Source: Hydra vulgaris
Lineage: Eukaryota > Cnidaria > Hydrozoa > Anthoathecata > Hydridae
Direction of reading: 5' to 3'
Length of the DNA stretch: 64,000 bases
Assembly: GCF_038396675.1 (NCBI RefSeq)
Contig: NC_088922.1
Coordinates: forward strand, 6,561,001-6,625,000
Notes under the pieces: model-generated
What the model was told of the DNA's origin: nothing
What the model saw: the letters and a program-made list of their open reading frames with translations, nothing else
Databases searched by the model: none
Part shown: in pieces, positions 23,276 to 35,734 of the stretch
Position numbering within the stretch: the first letter of the stretch is position 1
Layout: each line of letters opens with the position of its first letter
Made by a program: the position numbers and the translations under genes

Positions 23276-23528
23276 CTTAAAACAAAATTGTGCAATGCTT
23301 TTTAAGGGTAGCTTATGTTAAAGCATATTATAAACTATATTTATATTATAAATATTTTATTAAATAATTTTTAAATTAATTTATTTCTGTATGACTATCC
23401 ATACATGCATACCTAAAAATAATGTATTATGTCATAGCACACATATGTATTATTAACATGATATCAACCACTAGATAACATTTAGTAGAAAAAAATAAGT
23501 CAAACATTAATAATATAAAAACACATAC

Positions 23529-23636
23529 ACCACATTCATAACAAGTGCTTTTATCAGGATACTCCTTTTTCTTTATAAATTCTGCTGCTCTACCATTATC
23601 CTTTGCAATTACGCATTTAATTTTTCTTTCAAACAA
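23529..23636 (-). CDS. ZCRB1: ZCRB1, exon 4 (end of RRM, CCHC first half)
   Basis: Reads [20 protein letters not shown], then [15 protein letters not shown]. The DNGRAAEFI signature and CYEC of the zinc knuckle match human ZCRB1 closely. Acceptor TTCTTAG at 23637; donor chosen at GT|GTATGT (intron from 23528) because it keeps the CG-EEG-H knuckle spacing. Phase 0 on both sides at the downstream joint. Confidence 0.95.
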
Positions 23637-23689
23637 CTAAGAAATAAATTGGCAATTGCATTCAGAAATTAACAAATAGTGATAATTAA

Positions 23690-23915
23690 ACATGTGAGAT
23701 ATAACAAAGAGACGCATGAAATGTGAGATATGGTAATGTGACATGTGGGGTGGAGATGTGATAATGAGATATTTGAGGTGTGAGATATGGTAATAAGATG
23801 TGTGAGATATGGTAATGAGATAAGTGAGGTGTGAGATATGGTAATGAGATGTGTGATGTGTGAGATATGGTAATGACATGTGTGAGATGTGAGATATGGT
23901 AATGAGATGTGAGAT
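23690..23915. repeat. Minisatellite, about 22 bp (GTGAGATATGGTAATGAGAT)
   Basis: About ten irregular units in the short intron between ZCRB1 exons 3 and 4, so this 423-bp intron is more than half repeat. Confidence 0.9.
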
Positions 23916-24059
23916 ATATTTTATAATTTTAATATTTTATTTCAACATAAAATGTTTCACTGATTTCTCTGCAACTTGTTTTCTGTTTTCAAGATAAAAT
24001 AAAATTTTTTTAAAGAATTGTTTTACTTTAGGTTAAATTCATAGAAAAAAAATTAAAAC

Positions 24060-24171
24060 CTGTTTTTGGTTCACTTCTTTGCAAGCATTAATAGCGGAAG
24101 CACGTTCAATAAACTGAACGAATGCAACACCCTTGCTCTCACGACTAACACGATCCCTCAAAACAGTAACT
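24060..24171 (-). CDS. ZCRB1: ZCRB1, exon 3 (RRM core, RNP-1)
   Basis: Encodes VTVLRDRVSRESKGVAFVQF (RNP-1 region SKGVAFVQF) and ERASAINACKEVNQKQ. Human ZCRB1 has VTI-KDKDTRKSKGVAFILF at this point. Acceptor TTTAG at 24172; donor CAG|GTTTTA from 24059. Confidence 0.95.
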
Positions 24172-24245
24172 CTAAATTATAAATAACAGATCAAAAATAA
24201 GAAACTATTTTTACAAGGATTTTAAAAATAACTTACCAAACTTAC

Positions 24246-24274
24246 TTGGCAATTCTTCCAAATTTCTCAAAAAC
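24246..24274 (-). CDS. ZCRB1: ZCRB1, exon 2 (29-bp microexon)
   Basis: A tiny exon coding VFEKFGRIA plus two bases of the next Lys. Acceptor TTTAG at 24275, donor CCAA|GTAAGT. Exon 1 ends in phase 0 and this exon leaves in phase 2, which the single leading A of exon 3 completes (AAA, Lys). Human equivalent: IFSKYGKVVKV. Confidence 0.93.
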
Positions 24275-26322
24275 CTAAATAAAAACACAAACATTTAAAA
24301 TATATATTATTTTAAATCCAAATTACTTCCTTCATTGCATATGTGCATATGTAGTCAAACCAAAATCCAACCTAGAACTCGATTTGACTGTCCATTTGAG
24401 TTGATTGGTCTAAACAGGGGTAAGCAAAAAAATCTGAATTACCAGATAATTTAATTTTGGTCTGGTTTAAAAAATCAGAAAAATTGGATATCTGATCCAA
24501 AAAATTTTAAAAAAAGAAGTAAAAAAAGTTTACAAATTTAACTAGATTTTTAATGTAAATGTTTAATATAAATATAATTATTTAATAGCATAAAGATGCT
24601 TCCAAAAAATTAATAATCTAAAATCTTTGGGTTTTGGAACAATAAAGAATTTTTACTCAAATATTGTCTTTCCCAGTCTTATTTCATAATTTTCAAAAAT
24701 TGACCAAATAATGGTAATAGATCGCGAGATAAGAATTATCTCCACTTTTTGAGAAAATCGAGTTATTGATTGTGTCATGTACCTAAAAATAATGTTTTTC
24801 TACTATATTAAAACCTAAGTTATAATCAAAAAAGTTTCGGAAAAAACATAAGTAATACAAATCTTTTAATAAGCCTATAAATGGCTGTAAAGAATTGTTA
24901 AGTGCGCCAGCTTCTGATGAAGGAATTACAAGAACTTTTTGAACTAGCAGGCTCATATACCTAAAGGTGAGAAACAACTGATAATGGAGTGTTAAACTGA
25001 TGGAAGTTATATAAGCAGCAAATTTAAACTTTCTCTATAGAATGTTAAATAATGACAAATATTGATAAACTAAGATTTTTAACAAATTACAAACTTTGAT
25101 GAATTAAAATAGAATAGTATTTATGAATAAACGGTATTAAAAACAGTGTGTAATAATAAAATTAAACAATTAATAATGAAATAATTTTTATATAATCTTA
25201 ATAATCTTAAATCTACATAAAGTTAAAAGCAAAAATATTTTCAATGTTCGAATGTGAATCAAAATACCATCTCATCTAATTGTCATTATATTAAGAGAGA
25301 TAAAGTTATTTTCTCAGAAAAAACCGAGAACATTAAAAAGGTGTAATTATCAAGCAATTGCAAGCTTTTATTGATGTAAACTCTCATGCAGTATGTGATA
25401 CAATTGATGGCCTGACACTAACTAATAGTTTTACAAACAACTGTGTTGATCACAGCATTCTAAAGAAAATGCACATCATGATGGATATCCCACAAATAAA
25501 CCATCCAAAATCAAAAAGACAAAGTTGAGACATACGAAACATTTATCCCCATTCAGAAACAATTTATAAAGACTACATGATGTTGTTACAGGGGATAAGT
25601 TGTGGTTTTATTTATAATATATATGATATATAAATAAATCAAACACAAGTCAGCTGTTGCTAGTTAAGTTAGTGAATGTAAATGTCGCTAAAAAATGTAA
25701 GACATCCCAGGTTTGAAAGACAATTATATTCAAAACTGGAGGTCTCATTCATTTGGGATATATGTTAAAAGGGGATCACCATAATTAGTCAATACTATAT
25801 CAAATATTTTTTAGATGTTATACTTGAAAGAAGTCAGCAAATATTGTTCAAAGATTCAAAATTTATCAATTATCAACTCAAAAAATATTTAAATTTATAA
25901 CGTGACAACATATCCAACAAAAAGTAATAGCAAAGCATCTGGTCAACACTGAAAGTAAGAATTTCGCTGTGAGTAAGAATTTCACTCAAGTAAAATTACA
26001 TTTAGTTGAATTTTCATACTTAAATGAAAATTTAACTAAATATTCTTTTTAAAAAATAAAAAACCATTTTTTTAGTTTAAATTTCATTTTCTTTAGAAGC
26101 TTTTTGAAGCTCTATTTAAGAAAATGGAAGTTAAACCAAAAGAACATTGTTTTTTTTTTCCCTTTAAAAAAACCCACGGTTTTTTTGTTTTGTTTTGAAA
26201 AAACTGTTTTTTTTTCAACCCTGTTTTTCATGAAATAATCTTGCCAATTTTTCAAAAATTTTTATTTTACCTGATTTCTATTACTTAATAGCTGTCAAGA
26301 TATCTGTAACAGATCTAAAAAT

Positions 26323-26370
26323 TAGGAGGGGTGTTGTAAAATAAAAAATTATTTTACAACACCCCTCCTA
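26323..26370. repeat. Perfect 21-bp inverted repeat
   Basis: Arms TAGGAGGGGTGTTGTAAAAT plus A and its exact reverse complement, loop 6 bp (26344-26349), in ZCRB1 intron 1 about 50 bp downstream of the exon 1 donor. The GC-rich tips would make a strong RNA hairpin near the splice site. Confidence 0.92.
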
Positions 26371-26422
26371 TATTTTAGAAGAAAGTAATCTTGAAGTTTT
26401 AAAAATTGAAAACTCTTCTTAC

Positions 26423-26506
26423 CTTGTGAATATCATTATTAGTCAATGAAAATGGCAAATTTCCAACATAAACAGTACTTTTGCTGGGGGCTAATCCTCC
26501 ACTCAT
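26423..26506 (-). CDS. ZCRB1: ZCRB1, exon 1 (start codon, RNP-2)
   Basis: ZCRB1 is a component of the U11/U12 di-snRNP of the minor spliceosome in vertebrates; it has one RRM, one CCHC knuckle and an acidic tail. This exon starts at ATG 26504-26506 and reads [20 protein letters not shown] then LTNNDIHK; human ZCRB1 begins [20 protein letters not shown]. Donor AAG|GTAAGA from 26422. With exons 2-6 it makes 735 bp, 244 residues, slightly longer than the human protein (217) because of the C-terminal exon. All six joints are in frame, so the gene looks functional. The 5' UTR is not defined. Confidence 0.96.
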
Positions 26507-28120
26507 TTTGTACAATCCAATTTAAAGATCAATTCCAGTTTGTAAGAAGTAAAGATCAATTCCAGTTTGTAAGAAATATCAAGAAAATAATGATAGTCAA
26601 CATTACTTTGATTTTTTGTAACTTTTTATTGTCACTTTGAAAAAAAGTTTTTTTAACACATTACTCAACAAGACTTTTTGAATTTAAATATTATAATATT
26701 ATATTTATTTGTAAAACTTTTTTATTTTCATATTTATTTATTTTTATAAGTTTTTATTTTCATATAAACATATGGAAATGATTTAAAATTTAGTACAACT
26801 ATGAAATATTTATTACAAAGTATTAAATATTTATAAAAATAAAACACTTGTTACAGTTATAAAACATTTATTACAATTATAAACTATTTATTTTTTGCAA
26901 CATTTGTTAACTTTATTACTTAAAATAATTCCTGAAACATTAAAATAGTGGTAACACTATTGAAGACCCTCAAAGGAAGACCCTCAATGGGAGACCCACA
27001 ATGGGAGACCTCAATGGAAGGCCTCAATGGATGACCTCAATGAAAGACCATTTATTGTAAAAACGAAGAAAAAATATTATAACTATTAAATCCAAAAATT
27101 ATATATATTAAAAATTGTTTAAAATTATAACTTATATGTGCACATAAGTTATATATACATATATTTTATTTATGCATATATTTTAAACAATTTTTGACTA
27201 TTGAATATAAAAAAAAAATTAGTAAGCAGTATTTTAAATTTTAACATAAAAATGAATTAAAATGTTTCTAATTTATCTTTAAAAAACTATTTACTGAGTC
27301 TGTACAATACTTATGGAACCTTCCAACAATTTTTCATTAATGCAAAACTATTATTTATAACACAATTTTTACTTAGCATGATTTTGGTTACATATATTTT
27401 TTTAGGATAGGATTGTCAAAACTGCAACTTTGACCTCCCAAAAGGAAATCTTGCTGATCAAGGTTGGCCACTACACTACAAAGTAAATACAAAATAGCTC
27501 ACATCTTATAAAGAAATTATTTTGAGTTTATTTCTCCAGTATAAATAAAAAAAATATTTATTGTTTGTAAAACATCAGGCTTGTAAAACAATCAGAGAAA
27601 AATGTAAATCGAAATCCAGCAAATTTACACTCTCCTTTTGATTTACATCTTCTCTAACTTTTTAAATTTAAAATTTTTTAAAGAATTCAAATTAATTTTA
27701 ACAAAGGTTGCACCAACAAAAAAAAACAAAAAAAAAAACAATAAACAAATCACAACACACATCTTTACCCAAAAGAAATAAACTTTCTTAATAAGTAGTG
27801 ATGTGCCATCGGATAATGCCGATTGTGGCTAATAATAGGTTTAATGCATTTATTTAAGGGTATTATAACAATATTAAGGATTTAAATTACATATTTAACA
27901 TGTACCTATTCGTCAGAAGTGATTCGACCTACTAGCCTATGCTATTGGTAACCAGAAACTAATTAATTAGCTTAACTATTGGCCAATTAATCGGCCAATG
28001 GAATCGGTTAATTAATCGGCATTTTCTGATGCATTGGTATTGGCTATTAAGCCAATACCGATGGTATTGGCTTAATAGCCAATAGCTTTAGGGCAAGATT
28101 TTTTACAAAAATATTTAAGT
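26507..28120. other. ZCRB1 upstream region with short repeats
   Basis: Contains a short imperfect tandem repeat of 'gaagaccctcaatgg' type (26958-27049) and an AT-rich repeat zone around 27800-28095 that includes a palindrome (28039-28083). A promoter must lie at its left end, but no recognisable core element stands out. Confidence 0.5.
28039..28083. repeat. Perfect 21-bp inverted repeat, 3-bp loop
   Basis: ATTGGCTATTAAGCCAATAC plus C and its reverse complement around GAT. Each arm is itself nearly palindromic (TTGGCT..AGCCAA), and the motif GGCCAATTAATCGG recurs nearby at about 27981-28019, suggesting a small mobile element of roughly 27800-28095. Confidence 0.85.
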
Positions 28121-28520
28121 TAAAACTAAAACCTTCCATGTCTCTGTACCCTAGAGATATTTTAGGCTTAGAAGATGTATTCTTATGTAAAATTAAATTT
28201 TGAGGTAAATGATAACTTTCAAATGCTGATACTATTAGTATTTACTTTGATGAAAAGTAAGATTCAACAAGGAATGACAAATGATTCAAATGATAAATTA
28301 TTCAAATGATAAACGATTCAAAGTTAAATGCAATTATTATTAATGAACAACACATTACTGTGAGCATAGAGCCTGGTAACCAGTACCTTGATCATTTTAT
28401 CCTAAATTCAACCTTTTTATCTGGATAAGCCTGCTAAAAAGATTTCTGAAGATGCTTATTTGTTACCGCAACAATACAATCTTATGAAATCATGCTTAGT
28501 TCTTGGAGGCGAGAGCAATA
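28120..28520 (+). pseudogene. Fragment of an uncharacterised TE-like protein family
   Basis: Broken plus-strand frames read SIYFDEK.DSTRN and, about 28330-28400, INEQHITVSIEPGNQYLDHF. I recall the pattern DGKKD.T ... E.H...V.EPG..Y..H from unnamed multi-copy proteins in cnidarians and arthropods. The fragment at 52.1-53.0 kb may be the C-terminal part of the same family. Not functional. Confidence 0.4.
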
Positions 28521-31329
28521 AACAGTCTTGAAAATACGGTCTCGAAAATATTGACTTTTAATTTCGACTTGTATAGACTTATATAGTCATATATATAAAG
28601 AATAATACTTGAAAGATTATGTATTAAAATAGTAGTGTTGTGTTTGTTCACTTGATTAGTGGCACATTCAAAGCTATGCCATTTATGGGGTAGACTTTTT
28701 TAGATTTATAGAACAATTTAGATTTACTTAGGTAAATCTAAATTGTTTTTAAGAAATCCCCTTCTAAAATTTAATTTTAAAAAAGAATACATATTTTTCC
28801 TATGCTTTTAGAAAAACTAAAATTCTTACTGCACCCTACTGTAATTGCTATAAGAAAAAATTTATACAATTGTAAATACTTCAAGCAATGCTGTCTTTTT
28901 TCTTCTACCAAAAATTTATGAATTAAAATGGAAGAAATAGTTGCTTCATAAAGTTGTATAAAATATCCTAATTTAGTTATAAGTCTTTAATAAAAAAAAC
29001 CTTTACAAAAAAAAATTGCATATTTTCTTCTACCTATGAATTTAAATGGAAGAATTTAAAAAGAAGTTGATTTAATGTTGTGTAACAAACAGTATAATTT
29101 GTATAATTTAGTTAAAAATATCCTAATTTAGTTAAAAGTTTTAAATTAAAAAAACAACTCTTTAATAAATTACTAAAAAATTAATAAAAATCTTGAAGAC
29201 GATGTTTTTAACTTTAGCAACCAACATTCAAAAAACTTTAACATAAGAAGTTTTATTTGATACTAAACATAAGAAGTTTTATTTGATACAGTAAAAAAAC
29301 AAAAAATTTAAATAATATAAATAGAATAAAATTTTTTTTTTATATATAATCTAAAAAATTATTTGTATAAAAAGTTGAATTTTGCAGATTAATTTAATGA
29401 CTTTAAATTGACCTACAAATTAAATTGGTGTGCAAAAAAACAAAAACATTTGATTGTTTAATCTTAGTCTTGTATGTTCAAGTTGACTGGCCAGCAGTGT
29501 GGTGCAGTGTGGTTCAGTGTGGTGCACTTCAAGATATAGTAACACAATCAATAAATGTTTTTTTAGATTCAATAGAATATTTTAAAGGAAAACTAATTGG
29601 AACTTTCACAGCAACTTCTTCATGCCACAATTGAGCACTAGCACTTTGAAGAACAGTAAAACACAAGTTCATAATCAAAACTTTTAAATGTCTAACTATA
29701 TTAGTGGCCCCCTTTTGATATATTTACTTATTCCTATTTATGATAAATACTATAATAAAGCAAAGAGTAATAAACCATGCTTACAACATACTGATAAGAT
29801 CGTAAAAATAAACAAAATAAAATGTACAATAAGAAACCAAAGAATCATTATAACTTTAATAAACAACTAAATTGATTTAAAAAAATTATATATTGAATCT
29901 ATTTTAATAAATAACTGCTTAAGCCAATGTAACTTTTTGTTCTATTTTTGATCTGTAATCACATCGAGAAGATTGGTATTCCGTAAATCTAAAAATCAAA
30001 AACAATTTTGTTTAAGTTTTAAAACATGATTTTCATAAACAATTTAAGTTCAAAATAGGGTGTGTCACACTATTTTTTTTTTTAATCTAGAAACTCTGTA
30101 TTCTAAAAACTTGCATTTATTTATAAATTTATTAAAAAAAGATGAAAAATATTGAAAGGATAAATAAAAATGATGAAAAGAAAAAAAGTTATATGAAAAA
30201 TATTACAGCTACCAGGAATCGTGATTTTAAATTGAATTTGTTTAAATTTACAAAAATAGTTCTTTTTTCTTGTGGTTGTACATTTTTAAGTATTTTTCAA
30301 CATAATTTTATTTTCATGAGATAAAAAGTGATACATTTTTGTTTAATTTTTTGTTTTTTGTTTTTACATAAAATTATGGGCAAAAGCACATGAAAATATA
30401 AAAAAATTATGCCAACTTTTGTTAGAAGTTGTTGAATTGCTTCTATTTTAGAAGTTGTTGAATTATTTATTATTAGAAAATTTTATTAGAAAAGGTAAAA
30501 GTCTTAAGTCTAACAATATTAAAGAACTTTTTTATTCTTAAAAGAATTTCCAAGTGCCAAGTGATGTGTTTTTTGTAAAAATAATTAAAACATTAGAAAC
30601 TAAGTATAGAGTTTAATAAACTAACCAGAACAAATTATCTAATGAGAACAAAAAACATCAGTTGTTTTACCATTATACTTCCGGCTGAGAGGTTAATATC
30701 AACTTCATGAATCTGCATAGTTTCTCTGTTGTAAAAATATCTGGTTTGAATAATAAAATGTACTTACCACAGAGTTTAATTTACACAATCAGATTGGATT
30801 TTCCCTTTTTATAAAAAAAAACTTATGAAAATAAACTTAAAAGAATTATATATTCAGAAAAAAAGACAAAAAAGAGACAAAAAAGAGACAAAGCAAGGTA
30901 TTCCATAACACAATTTTTTTTTTAATTTAACAAATTTCAGAATTACTAAAACAAATTAAACTTAATGAAACTCTAAAGAGTCAGTCTAAATGACTGACAC
31001 GCAAATTTAAGCAAATAACTTTAAAAAAGCTAAAAACAAAAACAAAATATTCATGACAGCTAACAAATAACTATTTGAAATAAAAACTACTTGTAGGCTA
31101 ACCAAGTTTCTAGAAATTATATCAAAAAAATTTATATGGAAGGCACAATCCATTTTTTTATCTTAGTTAAGATTAATAAATGGCAATTTCTCAATCAATC
31201 ACAAAATCAGAAAACTTTAAAACATGTGGTTTTAAATCATTGGCAATTAGATGGTCCTTTACGATTCTCTGAGAGATTTGAAGGTTTTATGTTTATTTTA
31301 ATAGAAGATTTATTTAAACCATAAAAAAA
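28521..31329. other. No gene seen
   Basis: AT-rich sequence; the open frames at 29425-29634, 29688-29870 and 30142-30324 are short, low-complexity and unrecognised. Nothing else could be supported. Confidence 0.5.
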
Positions 31330-33520
31330 AACTATGCTCAATAGCAGCCTGGCCATGACTAAGAGTTAAAATTAATTTAATGACATAAGACAATTCAATA
31401 TAATTGCATGTTGAAAATAAAAATCATCAAGATGATCCATTGGATGAATAAACTCTAGATTCTTGCTTTATGGCTTTGACTTTATCCATAAAATTGGCTT
31501 CATCCATAAAATTTTTAAACTGAGAGAAGTCATTGCTGCGGTGATAAAATCCTTAAACTCATAAAGTACCCAATTAAAGTTTTTAAATGATCAACCAATT
31601 TTTTTTTTGTCAACTCCATCAAGACATTAGGGTCAAAGATACTGAATGCTCTTATCAACTAATAATTTAACGGAGATTTGTCACAAAAACTTTTTACCAT
31701 TGAAATAACAAATTTCTTGGCCACCTTAAACAACTCTTTGCTTCAAGACAATGTTATCAAATTATTCTCTTTCAAATGATGTAGCTCTTTAGAAACAGAA
31801 AATTCTGCATTAAGCCTTTCATCAGGTATCAGATTATTAGTCGAAGAAAGATCCAGAACTTTCAACATTTTCTAGCTTTTTTCAAGGACATCTGGTTTTG
31901 CAATAACTTTAAGCAACTGAACTATTATTTCCATTTCATCAAAGTATAAAAACGGAACCATTAGACAGCCTGTCTGGTATATATTCAGAAAAGGTTCAAC
32001 TGTATTTGCAGTATAAGCAAAGAAATATAACTTGGGAAGCATTAAGCAATATTAAAGTGCCTTTTTTAATGTCTCATAGCTTTTACATTCTGGTTGTTTA
32101 GATTTAGGTAAAGCATTAAAGAAAGAAAACATATTTTTCAAACTTTTCCATACTTCGATCAACCTGTTAACCACCTATTTGTTTTCAACTTATCTACAAT
32201 ATAAATCAAATACCATTTAAAAACATTTTAAACCATATATAGTCATATTGGTTTTCTTGTCAATAATTTTGTATTAGTCAGAAAGTCAGATGTTTAACAA
32301 CCAATGTAGTCTGTCTTACTATAATTGTAACTAAATATCATATAAAAACTTGATTGTCTTACGCATGTGAATGTGTATGTTACGCATGTGAATGTGTATG
32401 TTACGCATGTGAATGTGTATGTTACGCATGTGAATGTGTATGTTACGCATGTGAATGTGTATGTTACGCATGTGAATGTTTTGAATGGAGCTAGTAAAGT
32501 AGAAGTAGTTACCTTGTTGAGTAGAAGTTAAAAGAATAGACAAAAAAAAAAAGAAAAAAAAAAGAAGATAGACAAAAGAACCAGTAACAGAGTTATAGTC
32601 TTTTCTCCTTGCAGGACTATCATGTAAAATATAATAGGCAGCATTTAAAACTTTTTTCAGATTCCATTCTGTGACAGCCTCTCCAGTTTTTTAATTGCCA
32701 TGCGCAATATGCAAGCTGCAAGTTCCGATGTTAACAAAAGAATGCAAAATAGTTTCAGTCAAACTTGTACTGAATTTATCGTAAAATATTAGATTCTCAT
32801 ATGAACCATTGGTATAGCTTTTTTAATTCCAAATTTTTAACAATATCCTTGAAATGAGTCAATAAGTCTTGGTGTGTTGTATGACCTAAGAAACTTGATC
32901 AAAAAAAAAGAGCATTTACACGATTTCTATTAAAATCCCAGAATCTAATATAAATATCCATTTCAAATGTTTAAGTGATCTCATTAAAGCTCTCATCAAA
33001 AGAATAGACACCCATGTCTATGAGTCTAAGTCTATGTCTGTGAATTTCAAAATTTCTAACAAAACCAATTTAAAATAAGGAGCTAAACCATGATTTAACA
33101 TGTATGAAGTTTTGCTTCAACCCATCTGAAATTGTGAAGGTATGAGAAAAACCACTATCCACATTTTTAAGCTGCTAAATAATTTCAGCCTAGGTAACAT
33201 CTAATTTTTTGACACACAAGTCTAATGTCTTTTGTTTTTCTGTAATTGACTCATTAGAGTCAGAAAAGATGGTAAAGAACCTTTCTGGTTTTGCAAAAAT
33301 TCCTTTCACTTTTCTTAATTCTATATTGTGCTTTGCTTCTTTTGCGTGATCTGTCAAGGCAGAGCACCCATTTGAAGAGAGTTCTATTAACCTGTGGCAA
33401 ATCATATGTCTTGCTTCAGTACCATCTTTAAGACCTTTCTTTAGCCAAACTTTCTTTAAAGTTATCACCGCCTTTTTTCCAGTTTTTCCAGCATTGGGGA
33501 CAACCTGTATATAAAGAATT
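31330..33520 (-). pseudogene. hAT-like transposase relic, heavily degenerate
   Basis: Minus-strand blocks in order: AVITLKKVWLKKGLKDGTEA then CHRLIELSSNGCSALTDHAK (about 33340-33470), a zinc-finger-like N-terminus with C..., G..AL..H spacing; then an IRFWDFNRN-containing block (about 32930); then NALPKSKQPECKSYETLKKA (about 32100) and EPFLNIYQTGCLMVPFLYFD (about 31950-32010). I recall this order from a multi-copy family of BED-finger, hAT-like proteins in cnidarians and fish. A 21-bp satellite (32359-32479) interrupts it. Stops are frequent. Confidence 0.55.
32359..32479. repeat. 21-bp minisatellite, about 6 units
   Basis: Unit TTACGCATGTGAATGTGTAT plus G, almost perfectly conserved, hence recent. 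It interrupts the hAT-like relic. Confidence 0.95.
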
Positions 33521-35407
33521 TTTTCTATATAAAAATTAACTGGAAAACAGAAAACCCAGATAAAACGTAATGTTATAACTCGATTTTGGATTATTTAAAA
33601 GAATATTTTTATTTTGACATCATTTATCAACTGTAAAAGTGCATTAATCAGACCAGTATTTAAAATCAAAGATTTTAAAAACTGGTCTGATAAAAATTAG
33701 AAAAAAATCAAATAGCTGGAACTTACCTACAAGAGAAAAAAATAAGAAGTTTTTTGTTAATATCTCAATAAATAATTTGTTTTAGAAGGTTTAATTAGTT
33801 ATAAAATTAATTTTTATAGATTATTTAAGATATGTCCAAAAATTGTCTTGGCACTTGGGAATTACTTTAGCAAACCAAAATTTCGTTCTTTTTTACTTAT
33901 ATATCTTTAATCACTGTAATTAAGTAGACATTGTTGATTAGTAGACACTAGCTGTCTTGATAAACCCTTTTCTCGTATAAAAACATCCCTTTTTTCATAA
34001 GAATAAACTTTTCTTACTGCTCCTATCCACTGTTGAACTCTTTTTTTAATTGACTACCCATGACAAAGCTAATTTGGAACACTCACAGGCTAAATTATTG
34101 TTTACTTCTTCTGTGCACAAAAAAAAAAAAACTTATAGGAAATAACCCAGTTTGATAAGTGTTGTTGCATCATTAGATCACAACCTTATTCAACATTATT
34201 GTGATTAATGTACTTTTATAGTTAATAATTATAATTATTAACTATAAAAGTACATTAATCACAATAATGTTGAATAAGGTTAAGAGTCTAATAATTATTA
34301 GATCAAAACCTTATTTAACATTATTGTGGCCAACAAAGTAACAACTTAATAAGTAACATCTTCTTAAAATATCTCTGCATTAAACCATGCTGGAATCGCA
34401 AAGTAGCTGCTTCCCATAAACCATATTTTAAATAAATTATATTTTATGCTATGTTGGAAATATTTCCATATTTCCTTTGTCTTATTATACGATTCTGAAC
34501 TTTTAGTTGACAAAGAAAAAGAGGCTTTTTGATTAAAACTCTTTTATTAATCTTACTAAGAATACTTTATTACTAAGAAACACAAACATATTCAATAATT
34601 TTCTCTTTTTTGGATTCTTCTTTTTCATTTTGCGCTAGCAGTCAGTATAGGCATTATCATTACCTTCTAACAAGCAATTTTTAGTTTCTTTATAATAATT
34701 TTGCAAATCAATTTAGTGACAAACATATCTTTGTCCTATAACTTTCTATATTCCTATCATCCACAATGTTGCAATGATACAATAATTTTAGCATTGAAGT
34801 GAATCCACTTATAAATCAACTTTGAGTAAACATTGAACATTTAATTGGACAATTTCTTTTGTTTTTATTATTTGTTTCTTGTAAAAAAAGACCACGTTGA
34901 ACCCTAATAAAAGAATATCAATTCCTAATATTTTATACACTTAGAAAACTTTAATCCATTTCTTTTTTTTTTTATTCTTGAAGATATTGTATTATCAATA
35001 TTCATTGTAATGGTTGAAACTAATTATAAAAACCTATAACTATGCAATTAATAAATAAACATTTTGATTTCTTAATATAAAACTTTTTTTGTTCTTTTTT
35101 TTTTCAGCATTAAATTTGAGATAATTATACACATGATTATACTTTATTTTTATTAAAATATGTATAATGAAAAAATATAACATAACACACCCTAGTATCC
35201 AGCTAAATCTCAACAATGACAGTGGTTTAAAGTTACCCTATTACAGTATTAAGGTTGTCTATTAAAAAAAAATTAAAAAATATACACATGCAGGGACTTC
35301 AACAGATAAAGTTTATGCTGCGCAGATCGGTTTCAATTTTAAAATTTTAGCATAAAATATCTATATAAATTTCACATCAATATAAACAAAAAAAGAAATA
35401 AAAAATG
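33521..35407. other. Intergenic region downstream of PEX1
   Basis: No gene seen. A hairpin with arms ATCAGACCAGT/ACTGGTCTGAT lies at 33646-33692 and a 100-bp palindrome at 34182-34281. The PEX1 3' UTR presumably occupies the right end. Confidence 0.5.
34182..34281. repeat. Perfect-looking 100-bp palindrome
   Basis: Two 50-bp arms meet with no spacer at 34231/34232. The core (ACTTTTATAGTTAATAATTA and its complement) is closely related to the hairpin at 47793-47867. The left-arm sequence is partly repeated just downstream (34286-34328). Probably a palindromic MITE-type element. Confidence 0.92.
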
Positions 35408-35512
35408 TTAAAAATACATATTATGAAACTTTTGACGCTCCTCAGAATTAACTGAAGGCTTCATTGATTTTAAGGCTTCTATTATGTCATCTTCAACAAC
35501 AGTTGCATCATT
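35408..35512 (-). CDS. PEX1: PEX1, last exon
   Basis: Encodes NDATVVEDDIIEALKSMKPS then VNSEERQKFHNMYF and TAA (35408-35410). It matches the conserved C-terminal helix of PEX1 (human HLMTALGHTRPSISEDDW..F..LY). Acceptor ATATAG at 35513; joins in phase 0 to GAG at 35735. The roughly 100-residue low-complexity linker that vertebrate PEX1 has between D2 and this motif is absent. Confidence 0.9.
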   Translation of the reverse strand, partial: NDATVVEDDIIEALKSMKPSVNSEERQKFHNMYF

Positions 35513-35734
35513 CTATATTAAAAAAAAAACATTTAACCTATTAGACATTTTGCAACACAAACCTAAAAACTGTTTTCTATAGAAACTTGATAATGAAATA
35601 CTTTCTGACTGTCTGTTGCACTAGACTATTTGTTGCATTAGAAATCAAATGAAATAATACTAGACTGTAACTATAGACTATGACTATAAGCTGTGAAATA
35701 GACTAAACTGATTAATGTTAAAGTTTATAATTAC

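Noticed and set aside
24783..24977. 64-codon minus-strand frame as a possible extra ZCRB1 exon
   Set aside because: ZCRB1 exons 1 and 2 join in frame without it and the sequence has no counterpart in the family.
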